From assembly GCA_016713735.1 (NCBI GenBank), contig JADJOP010000004.1, positions 434,001 to 498,000 of the forward strand: a stretch of DNA of 64,000 bases. Reading direction: 5' to 3'. Numbering within the stretch: the stretch's first letter is position 1; every line of letters begins with the position of its first letter. A model generated the notes under the pieces. That model was given only the letters and a program-made list of their open reading frames with translations, had not been told where the DNA came from and made no database searches. The position numbers and the translations under genes are program-made. Origin of the DNA: Bryobacterales bacterium. Its GTDB lineage: Bacteria > Acidobacteriota > Terriglobia > Bryobacterales > Bryobacteraceae. Below are positions 56,463-64,000 of this stretch, piece after piece.

Positions 56463-56816
56463 ACTGCACAAGTCGAGGCCGCACTCAGCACCATCGGGAT
56501 CCTACTTCTTGAAGAGGCGGCCGATGGTGCATATGCTCTGCTTCAATCTCGTTGGGACAAGAAGGGGCAGATGATTAGCGGCGAAGCTCTGCTGATCGCC
56601 GCCCAGGCCATCGCCCTTGGCTCCACCCTCGTCACCGCCAACGAACGCGAGTTCTCCAAACTGCATAACCTCCGCTGCGAGGACTGGATGGATCAGGTTC
56701 CCGTCTATAGCGCTGGTGCACAGCCCGATCCTGAACGGACCGCCGCCGCAGCATGGAATTCCAACGCGATTCCTCCGTTGTGCTCCCATACAGGCGCGAG
56801 CCATGCGCGAAGTTGA
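56463..56816 (+). pseudogene. VapC-type PIN-domain toxin remnant
   Basis: The frame reads QVEAALSTIGILLLEEAADG, AYALLQSRWDKKGQMISGEA, LLIAAQAIALGSTLVTANER and EFSKLHNLRCEDWM. This is the C-terminal half of a VapC PIN-domain ribonuclease (compare the family pattern LLIAAHALALGATLVTNNTREF … ENW). The N-terminal strand with the first catalytic Asp (usually MxLLDT-x-V) is missing, and the Asp before LLIAA is replaced by Glu-Ala. The frame then runs on past the normal end. No VapB antitoxin is recognisable. It is a decayed toxin-antitoxin locus, presumably inactive. Confidence 0.7.
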
Positions 56817-56970
56817 CACTGCCAAAGGCAGGATCTTATGCGACGCCTCGGCGAGAAGATCTTCCTCCGATGGCTATCGAGATGTCAGACTGCCAGGCGT
56901 CACATTCGGAAATCGCGGCAACCCACTGCACAATCGGGCACGATCAAAACTATGCAAGGGCGGTTGGCAA

Positions 56971-58740
56971 CTACCGGAGGTAGAGCGACTTTCGCTTTTG
57001 GTCCAAGAGCTTGATGAAGTTGCGCTTGATCTTGTACTTCTGCCGCAGTGATTCCAGGTGGCGCACGAAGTCATCGCTCTGGTTCATACGTTTCATGGCC
57101 TCCGCGGCCTTCACCAGCAGGCCGACGGGCTCGTCGTACCGTGAATTACGAACCGCGGCAAGGGCACGTTCGGCCTGCTCGAGAAAAATGGGCGCCGCAT
57201 CCTCGGGATGACTCTTCATTCGGGACTCGGCAAGCTGTAACCACAAGCCATCGGAGCAGCCTCCTTCACGCGCTTCGCGCCACGCTGCGTCGGCGTTGCC
57301 TTCGTACAGGAAGATCTCGACGAGCAGGGAGTGGTCCTCGTTGGGCTGCATCCAGCGAGACTGCGCCTGCCCCTTCAAAGCTTTCCTGCCCGCGGCGATG
57401 CGCTGCCGGATTTCGGTCAGCGCGCGATCCCGCCACTCTGGCCACGCCTTTGCCTTTGCAGCATGACGCTCCAAGATCCGATAGGTTTCCAGGCACGTCT
57501 GTTCGGAGAACCTGGCCCACATCAACTTCACCGCTTCGTCGTGCCGCCGCCGGCGATGGTACTCCTCGGCCGCGAACTCCCGCAGCCGTCCGTCGGTCCG
57601 CTTGGGAAAGGCCTCTAATCCCTTCTCCGCCCAGAGGAGGGCCTGATCGTGCTGCCGCGCCTCTCGGTACACCTCGGCGATTCTCAGATAGCTGTAGGCA
57701 TGCGAGAGATCCCGCCTGATCACGGCGACGAGTTCCTCAACATCGCCCGCCGCTCTAGCCAGCGCCTCCATAATATGGGTGATCCTGAAGTGCCGTCCCC
57801 AATCGGCCTGCTCATGGCCCGCGGTTCGCTGCGGTACCTTCTTCCATTCGGCCTCGGCAAGACGGCGGTATTCCTTCAGCCCTCTGGCTCCAAGGATCCT
57901 GGAGTAACCTTCGGCGGCGCCAAGAAACACCTCCAATTCGCTCTGCATCTCAAACTGGAAGAGCCGTCTAGCGAGTGCAACCGGCTCGGGACGAGCCTTC
58001 TGGCATGCTCGATAGTGGATCTCCTGCAACCGCTCCCGCAAGGTGGTGAGATGCCCATCGGAATCGTCGATAGCGCCCCCGGCCGCGTCTAGTTGCTGCA
58101 AGGCGGTCTCGCAAAGTTCGATGACCGCGGCAGCCTGGCCTTCCGCAAGCAACAGGGCGAAATTGTCAACAGCGTCGTCCACGCCGCGCGCCCAGCCGTT
58201 TGCCTCCCGGTATGGAACGAATCCGTGCACTCTCACCGCCTTCTTGAACGACTGGCGTGCGGAATCGACACCGGCCTCGGGTCCCGAGCGGCGAGCTGCG
58301 AACTGGAGAAGCCGTTCCTGCAACCGTTCGTCTTGTATGGCCCAGTCGATGACCATTCGGACAAATGCCCCATGATCCTCCGCCAGCAAGGCCTTCTCCG
58401 CGTCGAGCAGCGTCACCGCTGGCATTTGGCGGCGGTCCTTCGGCCCAGCCAGCTCTGCGCCGCCGCGCAACCATGCGAGGGCAGTGGCGACGCAGTGTTT
58501 GCAGAAAGCGCCCTCGCTGGCGTGTGGACACTCGCAGGAGTAGTCGAGCACTCCCTCGTCGGACGTGAGTTTGACCTCATAGTTCCGAGTGCCGCACACC
58601 ACGGCCCGGATTCCGTCGGCCACCTTTTCCAGAGTCTCCACGCAGCCATCTTGGTAGTAGTCTTCGCCTCGTTGATACGAGCGTTCTCCCGCCAGACGGC
58701 GGACCACCGCATCGTTGAGGGCGACGAAGAGATCGCTCAT
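56971..58740 (-). CDS. SWIM zinc-finger protein with a long helical-repeat region
   Basis: A 589-residue protein. ATG 58740 (MSDLFVALNDAVVRRLAGERSYQRGEDYYQ) matches the usual start of bacterial SWIM proteins; a Met three codons earlier is possible. The SWIM zinc finger is at about 67-84: Cys69 and Cys71 in YSCEC, then Cys80 and His82 in FCKHCVATAL. The rest (about 100-589) is all-helical and TPR-like (for example SYLRIAEVYREARQHDQALLWAEKGLEAF, EEYHRRRRHDEAVKLMWARF). SWIM domains bind zinc and probably nucleic acid or protein, and the helical array suggests a scaffold. The cellular role is unknown. It is flanked on both sides by remnants of mobile/defence-type genes, so it may be part of an acquired segment. 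Confidence 0.88.
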   Translation of the reverse strand: MSDLFVALNDAVVRRLAGERSYQRGEDYYQDGCVETLEKVADGIRAVVCGTRNYEVKLTSDEGVLDYSCECPHASEGAFCKHCVATALAWLRGGAELAGPKDRRQMPAVTLLDAEKALLAEDHGAFVRMVIDWAIQDERLQERLLQFAARRSGPEAGVDSARQSFKKAVRVHGFVPYREANGWARGVDDAVDNFALLLAEGQAAAVIELCETALQQLDAAGGAIDDSDGHLTTLRERLQEIHYRACQKARPEPVALARRLFQFEMQSELEVFLGAAEGYSRILGARGLKEYRRLAEAEWKKVPQRTAGHEQADWGRHFRITHIMEALARAAGDVEELVAVIRRDLSHAYSYLRIAEVYREARQHDQALLWAEKGLEAFPKRTDGRLREFAAEEYHRRRRHDEAVKLMWARFSEQTCLETYRILERHAAKAKAWPEWRDRALTEIRQRIAAGRKALKGQAQSRWMQPNEDHSLLVEIFLYEGNADAAWREAREGGCSDGLWLQLAESRMKSHPEDAAPIFLEQAERALAAVRNSRYDEPVGLLVKAAEAMKRMNQSDDFVRHLESLRQKYKIKRNFIKLLDQKRKSLYLR

Positions 58741-58984
58741 GAGGAACATGATCGCGCAGTCGGCCGCAGTGAATCGTGAGTCGCGGCAGATACGGCGCGT
58801 GCCCGACGTGCTGGAGGCGCAGGAAAGGCTGGCCAGCCTGGTCTCGGACTCGATCCGCCCTCGCCTGGTTCCGAACCTCAAAGGTGGTGCGGTAGCGGAA
58901 CTTGAACATGATTGCCGTTCAGGTCCATCCCAGCAATACTTGTCCCCACTATCTCCAGCGGCTGGGGCCGGAAAGCGGCGTCAT

Positions 58985-59281
58985 CCTCCCGTGGGCTCGG
59001 CCAGTTGCAGGGCCGAGGCGCTGCGGATCGAGGAGTTGAAGCGTTGGAACCGGATGGACTCGCTTGGCGGGCAGGCCATCCCTGACCTGAAGCCGGACGC
59101 CATCGACTTCCGAGCTGCTTCCGAGTTCTTTGCGCCGTTCCGGAAACTGACGCCCAAAGCGTGGAGCACGCTGCGGGTGACCACGAAACACCAGGGCCGC
59201 GATGTGGCGACGGCCGGCGGACTGCTCCTCTCTGGCAAGGACAGGTTTTCCCGGTATCCGGATGCGCGGCTGCGGGTTATG
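58985..59281 (+). pseudogene. AlbA/RecG-like ATP-binding protein fragment
   Basis: The frame encodes VGSASCRAEALRIEELKRWN, then IPDLKPDAIDFRAASEFFAP, FRKLTPKAWSTLRVTTKHQG and RDVATAGGLLLSGKDRFSRY. This matches the middle of AlbA_2/Schlafen-type 'ATP-dependent DNA helicase RecG-related' regulators (family pattern VGSTNR-A…EEL, …TVGGLLLFGK). The N-terminal AlbA domain and the C-terminal wing region are absent, and there is no start codon in context. It is a fragment, probably non-functional. Confidence 0.6.
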
Positions 59282-59282
59282 C

Positions 59283-59400
59283 TTTTGGCGACTGGAGCGA
59301 TTCAAAGAAGCGGCTGACACTTTCAACCGTATGCTGTGGCTCAATCCATTGGACAATCAGGGCGTGCGATTCATCCTCGCTGAGGTACGGGCGGAGCGCC
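59283..59400 (+). pseudogene. TPR-protein fragment
   Basis: The frame encodes FWRLERFKEAADTFNRMLWL followed by NPLDNQGVRFILAEVRA. This is a tetratricopeptide segment of the type whose family pattern is 'LNP-DNQG-R' in small TPR/SEC-C-associated proteins. It abuts the AlbA/RecG-like fragment in a different frame, so the two pieces come from unrelated genes joined by deletion or rearrangement. Confidence 0.5.
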
Positions 59401-59602
59401 TTGGAGGGAGGCATGATGTCCGCGCACACCGTGCGGCGCGGATGGCGCGATTCGCCAAGGCGCCGGCCTTGTCCCCGGGTCAGTTGGCCCCAATTGTGTG
59501 CAGCGATCGCCTCTCCACCTGGCCAGCGGTCGCTCCGCCGCGCATGAGGGGATAGCGATCCGGGATCAAACTCTTTCGTCCATCGGAGGTCTGCGCCCGC
59601 GG

Positions 59603-60880
59603 TCAGCGCACTGGACGAGGCTCGGTGGCATCAGGCAGGCGGTGGCTGGCCACCACTTCCACCCGGCTCGGCGATCCGGCCATCGTCCGCACCTGGAGCA
59701 GGAGTTGGAATGGATGCGCGGGGCCCGAGGGGTCGATGCCATGCGTTCGCAGGGTGCGCGCGAATTCGCCGCTGTTGGCCACCATTTGGCCCGCCGCCTC
59801 CGTGCTTTCGGCATTGGTGCCCGCTACCAGCAGCACCTTGCCCGCCTGGTTCGGGTTGCTCACCAAGGCGATCGTCGCGAAGGCATGCCCGGTGTCCCAA
59901 CCACGAGCCGTCGGGACGTAGCGCGGTAGTTCTCCGGGTTGAATGCGCTTATTGCGAATCACCTCCCCCTTCACCTCGGGGTCATGCACAAAGTCGAAGT
60001 CCAGCTGGTCCTCAAACAACGAGTTCCAGGGGTTGGAGCGGGGACTGCCCAAGATGATGAAGTCGTCGTCACTCTTGAAACTGCCCATGTGCAGACTGCG
60101 CGCAGGGTTGATCTTTAGCCGCGCCCGGTGGTCGCCGGCAAGCCGGGATACGGCCAGTGCAATGCCCACGTCGACCGCTGCCACGTTGACGCCCCGCAAA
60201 AGGTGTAGGGCCCGCCGCATGTCGCCCCCGGCCGATTCCGGAATCGACAGGTAGCTCCGGTTGGCATAGTCGGAGAGCGAGATCCGCGATCCTGTGAGTT
60301 CCTGGATCGCCGAAACATCCACATCGGCGAAGACAAGCTGGATCTGGTGCCCGCTCTGCAAGAGGGCGGACCAGGGAAGTACCTGATGTGGGGCCTGGAT
60401 TGCTGGCGCGCGGTTCCGCTGCCATACGACCGTCGCCGAACTGACGGCGGCTACCAGCAGCAACCCCGCCAGGATCGCACGCTGTCGCCACCTGCTCCCG
60501 GCCACGGCGGAGGCCGGCGCCACTAACGGCGGCTTCTGGCTGGCGATGGCGTGGAAATGCGGGGTGTAGGAGCCCGAGGGAATTTCGATGCGGTAGGCTG
60601 AAGGGGTCTCAGAATAGAACTGATGCAGCCGCTTACGGACGTCTGAGGCCGTCACGCGCACGATGGCGTCTTGACCCGTGTCGTAGGCGGGGGTACGCCC
60701 AAACAGCTCCACCCCGAGATTGCGCTCCTTGAGCTCGTCCCCATGCCCCGTCAGCGCTTTTTCCACGATGTACTCGAGGAACTGCTGGCCCCGCCTGCTC
60801 CCCTTGAAGGCCTGGCTCTCCACCAGCTCGCGTAGATGAGTACGCAGAGCCGGCGCCGCGGCGGCGATCTCAAAGGACAT
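59603..60880 (-). CDS. Membrane-anchored winged-helix-type regulator
   Basis: About 425 residues. The N-terminal 100 residues (LRELVESQAFKGSRRGQQFLEYIVEKALTGHGDELKERNLGVELFGRTPAYDTGQDAIVRVTASDVRKRLHQFY) match the DNA-binding-like domain common in Acidobacteria and alphaproteobacterial signalling proteins. One transmembrane helix follows (about 130-150, AILAGLLLVAAVSSATVVW), then a 270-residue domain with no recognised catalytic motif (VFADVDVSAIQELTGSRISLSDYANRSYLSI). ATG 60880 is preferred; Met codons 6 and 8 residues earlier are possible. It is divergent from the third Oar-type receptor, so it likely regulates it. The promoter gap contains repeated GTTAG elements. Confidence 0.75.
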   Translation of the reverse strand: MSFEIAAAAPALRTHLRELVESQAFKGSRRGQQFLEYIVEKALTGHGDELKERNLGVELFGRTPAYDTGQDAIVRVTASDVRKRLHQFYSETPSAYRIEIPSGSYTPHFHAIASQKPPLVAPASAVAGSRWRQRAILAGLLLVAAVSSATVVWQRNRAPAIQAPHQVLPWSALLQSGHQIQLVFADVDVSAIQELTGSRISLSDYANRSYLSIPESAGGDMRRALHLLRGVNVAAVDVGIALAVSRLAGDHRARLKINPARSLHMGSFKSDDDFIILGSPRSNPWNSLFEDQLDFDFVHDPEVKGEVIRNKRIQPGELPRYVPTARGWDTGHAFATIALVSNPNQAGKVLLVAGTNAESTEAAGQMVANSGEFARTLRTHGIDPSGPAHPFQLLLQVRTMAGSPSRVEVVASHRLPDATEPRPVR

Positions 60881-60982
60881 TCCCGCCTCTCGGTCCATCG
60901 ACATTCTCACCCGGGCACAGAATATCACGCCGTAGGTACCGTTAGAAACGGAACCCAGATCCTGACCTTTTGCTCTCAATTT

Positions 60983-61012
60983 GTTAGCGTCCGTTAGCAT
61001 TTCGGCCTAACG
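60983..61012. promoter_or_regulatory. GTTAG repeat cluster in divergent promoter
   Basis: GTTAGC occurs at 60983 and again 10 bp later at 60993. CGTTAG (60992-60997) and CTAACG (61007-61012) form an inverted repeat with a 9-nt spacer. A further GTTAG lies at 60941. The 10-bp helical spacing suggests a regulator-binding site between the membrane regulator and the receptor gene. Confidence 0.45.
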
Positions 61013-61099
61013 TTGAACTGGCGGGCATTGCGGTCTAGCTTCGAGTAGTGGTGGAATCCAGGGGACCGAGGTGATCCCCTGTCGAGAAAGAGGTTTGTC

Positions 61100-64000
61100 A
61101 TGACACAGGAACTGAGGCTGCTCGCTCGCTCGATAGCCCTCGTGAGCGCATTCAGCCTGATCTGCTTCGGCCAGGTAGAGCGAGGCGGGATCTCAGGCGT
61201 GGTGCTTGACCCCACCGGCGCCTCCATGATCAAGGTGCGAGTCAGCGCCACAAACCAGGCAACCGGCACGGTCACACGTGTCGAAACCACGGCCGACGGG
61301 TACTACAAGATCCCTTACAATTTTCCACCCACAGAGTGGCGGACGTCCCCGTGCTGGTGGGCCAGATCACCACCATCGATGTCTCGCTCAAACCGGGTAC
61401 GTTGCAACAGGAAATCTCCGTGTCCGCGAACGCCCTCGCCGTAGAGCAGGTGAGCTCTTCCCTGGGCTACGTCACCAGCGCCAAACAGATAATCGAGTTG
61501 CCCACCGGGCGCAGTCCGTATTCCCTGCTCACGCTGTCGCCCGGCGTCATCGCCACCGGCAACGCAGGCACCGGACCCATCGTCAGCGGCGGCCGGTCCA
61601 ATACCTCCGCCATCCTGTTCGACGGTCAGGACACCCGCAACAATTCCACACTCGACAACGCCTACACGCCTCCGCAGGAGGCCGTGGCCGAGGTGCGGTT
61701 CATCACCAATAGCTTCTCGGCCGAGTACGGGCGCTCGGCGGGCGGCGTGGTTGTTGCGGCCGGACGCTCCGGAAGCAACCAGTTCCACGGCAGCGCCTAT
61801 GATTACTTGCGCAACGACAAACTGAACGCCAACTCTTGGGCCAACAACCGCAATAACGTGAGGCGTGGCCGCCAGCGGCGCAACGACTATGGCTTCACCG
61901 TGTCAGGCCCGGTGACGCTGCCTAAACTCTACGACGGCCGCAACAAGACATTCTTCTTCTTCAATTGGGAACAGAACAACGACCACGGCGTGAGCACCCC
62001 CACCGCCAACGTGCCGACCGCCCTGCAAAAGAGCGGTGATTTCTCGCAAACCCGGACCAGCGCCGGCGCCGTCATCCGCATCTTCGATCCCCTCACAACG
62101 GTGGCCGACCCCTCGCAGCGCAGCGGCTATGGCCGTCTGCCATTTGCCGGCAACCTGCTGCCGGCCAGCCGCATGGACCCGATCACGAAGAAGATCCTCG
62201 GCTACTACCCGGAGCCGACCTTGCCCGTCTCGCCCACAATCAATGTGAACTGGTCGCAAAACTTCGCCAACATCGTCAAAACCACCCGCTGGTTCGTTCG
62301 CGGCGATCAGAACTTCGGAGACAAGAACAGGCTCTTCATCCGCTTCGGTCATGAGAACACCCCGCGCACGAGCCCGTACACGAATATCGCCTTCCCTGGC
62401 GAGGGGACAAATGGTGGCGGAAACCAAAGTTCAACCGGCCACACTGCGGCCATCAGCGACACCCACACCTTCTCACCCAACCTCATCGGCGAATTCCGCG
62501 CCGGATACACGCGCCGGGTGATCCAGCTGACCCCGCTCAGCGTCGGGTTCGATATCACCACACTGGGCTTGCCCCAGTATTTGAAAGCCGCTTCCGGCGA
62601 CGCCCTCTTCCCGCGGTTCAACATCACCGACTTCACCTCCATCGGCCCGGACCGTGCCTCACACAACGTGGACGCCGAGACAACGCCCGAGTTCCAGGCC
62701 CACATCACCTGGCTGAAGGGCTCACATGCCATCAAGACGGGATATGACGTCTTGATCTGCTCCTTCAATACCTTCCGCCCGAACTACCCGTCAGGGCTGT
62801 TCGGCTTCGGTCGGGCCTTCACGCAAGGGCCGGATCCCGCCACGGCATCGGCAACCGCCGGCTATGGCCTCGCCAGCGCCATGCTGGGCATTCCCGACTC
62901 CGGCCAGTTCACCATCGGCCCGTCACTGGCGCTCCTGCAACCAAGCAACAACTTCTACCTCCAGGACGACTGGAAGGTCCGCCGCAACCTCACCATCAAC
63001 CTTGGCCTGCGTTTCGAATACCAGACGCCGTTCAAGGAGCGCTACAATCAACTCGCCTTCTTTGATCCGGCCGGCATTGAGCCGGTCACCGGACGTACCG
63101 GTGTGCTCACCATGACAAGTGCCAGCCACCGCTACCCCAGCAATCCGAACTACAATTGGGCGCCCCGCATCGGCTTGGCTTGGACGTTTTTGCCACAAAC
63201 TGTCTTCCGGGCCGGATACGGCATCTTCTATGCCCCCGGTAGCGGTGGTGTCGGCGCCAGTCCGGGCGACCTCGGCAGCGGATCGTCCGTCACCACAAAT
63301 GTCTTCTTCGGCCAGCCGCCGGCGGCACCCAATACGCCCATCCCTGGATCGTCGCTAGCGAATCCCTTCGTGACCGGACTGCGTCCCTATCCCAATTCGC
63401 TCGTCGGCAGCGGCATCAGCGCCATCTGGCCGGAGTGGCCGACGCCCACCAACTACATGTGGAACGCCAACGTGCAGCGGAGTATTGGCTCCAACTTCCT
63501 GGTGGAAGCGGCCTATATCGGCAGCCGCGGCCTGCGCATCTGGAACAACACCAACCGCAACGCCACCTTCCCGCAGTTCCTCTCCATGGGGTCGCAGCTA
63601 AATAGCTTGGTGCCCAACCCCTTCTTCGGCAAAATCTCCATTGGCACCATGAGCACAGCCACCGTGCGTCAGGGCCTGCTGCTGACGCCCTATCAGCATT
63701 ACGCCGGCAGCATCAGCCAGATTCGTGCCTCTGTCGGCGACTCCGCCTATCACGCCTTCACCCTGCGCGCCGAACGGTCGTTCTCCAAGGGCCTGATGTT
63801 CCAGGTCTCCTTCACCGGCGCCAAGTTGATCGACAACGTCAATGAGCGCTTCCTGGGAGGGGCGAACTTCATCAACCCCTACGACCTTTCCCTCTCGCGC
63901 TCGCTCTCCGCCGCCGACATCAGCCGGCGCCTGGTGGCCAACTGGGTCTATGAGTTGCCCTTCGGTCACGGCAAGGACTTCCTCTCCAACGGCATCATCG
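61100..64000 (+). pseudogene. Oar-type TonB-dependent receptor, frame-disrupted and cut by window end
   Basis: ATG 61100 with AAAGAGG upstream starts a signal peptide (SIALVSAFSLICFGQ) and a carboxypeptidase-regulatory-like domain (ISGVVLDPTGASMIKVRVSA). After GYYKIPYNFPP (about 61328) the frame shifts, and the receptor continues from about 61330 as HRVADVPVLVGQITTIDVSL to the window end with no stop. It includes the plug (SNTSAILFDGQDTRNNS, AEYGRSAGGVVV) and most of the barrel (NNFYLQDDWKVRRNLTINLGLRFEYQTPF). Compared with family members, about 13 residues between these pieces are missing, so a roughly 40-bp deletion plus frameshift is inferred. The C-terminus lies beyond the window. If the lesion is an assembly error, this is a normal receptor. 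Confidence 0.78.

Larger units (their letters stand above)
58741..59602. other. Gene-remnant region right of the SWIM gene
   Basis: 862 bp without an intact gene. It holds an AlbA/RecG-like fragment and, abutting it in another frame, a TPR fragment (both listed). The remaining 59400-59602 shows nothing recognisable. Confidence 0.55.

Noticed and set aside
56502..56825. 107-codon minus-strand frame over the VapC remnant
   Set aside because: The plus-strand frame matches the PIN-domain C-terminus, and the opposite frame resembles nothing known.

Overview
The window looks like a chromosomal segment of a high-GC (mid-60s % by eye) Acidobacteriota, most likely the Bryobacterales/Solibacterales group. 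This is an inference from gene content: three very large Oar-type TonB-dependent receptors with an N-terminal carboxypeptidase-regulatory-like domain, an ECF sigma factor divergent from a Ser/Thr kinase with a TolB-like propeller, a PEP-CTERM protein, many Tat/Sec-exported glycosidases and sulfatases, and a winged-helix regulator with a membrane segment. No rRNA, tRNA, CRISPR array, phage or intact insertion sequence was seen.

Layout. 435-839: ArfB ribosome-rescue hydrolase. 1057-15985 (minus): a ten-gene polysaccharide/sugar-acid operon read as receptor, MFS transporter, GH5-like, LamG protein, glucarate-dehydratase-like enolase, GH10, sulfatase, SDR, RraA-like aldolase, GH2. Most junctions are 4-bp stop/start overlaps or gaps of a few bases, and a divergent LysR gene sits at the head. 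The receptor and the transporter are both frame-disrupted. 17169-18782: Tat-exported FAD oxidoreductase. 18939-21682: arsenic resistance (promoter with a perfect palindromic operator, acr3, arsR, an ArsC with an export-type leader, and a normal ArsC). 22030-33996: DeoR regulator, receptor, phosphofructokinase and Asp-box propeller on one side; Tat TIM-barrel protein, AgaS-like SIS isomerase and PfkB kinase on the other. This suggests (amino)sugar uptake and tagatose/fructose-phosphate-type catabolism. 34435-46705: secreted protein of unknown function, a PI-PLC-like multidomain protein, a PEP-CTERM protein, the ECF sigma/kinase pair and an M23 peptidase. 47460-56239 (minus): a five-gene operon for sulfated, acetylated, fucosylated glycans (GH95, GH29, esterase fusion, two sulfatases). 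56463-59400: gene remnants (VapC, AlbA/RecG-like, TPR) around an intact SWIM zinc-finger protein. 59603-64000: winged-helix/TM regulator divergent from a third receptor, which is frame-disrupted and runs off the window.

The shared logic is a polysaccharide scavenger. Receptors import oligosaccharides, exported glycosidases, sulfatases and esterases trim them, and cytoplasmic dehydratase, dehydrogenase, aldolase, isomerase and kinases route the sugars to central metabolism. The most notable items are a three-copy 58-bp intergenic repeat not explained by any gene, the arsenic operator/promoter with an apparently exported arsenate reductase, and several frame lesions that are either real decay or assembly errors. 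I did not find a clear, wholly new system.
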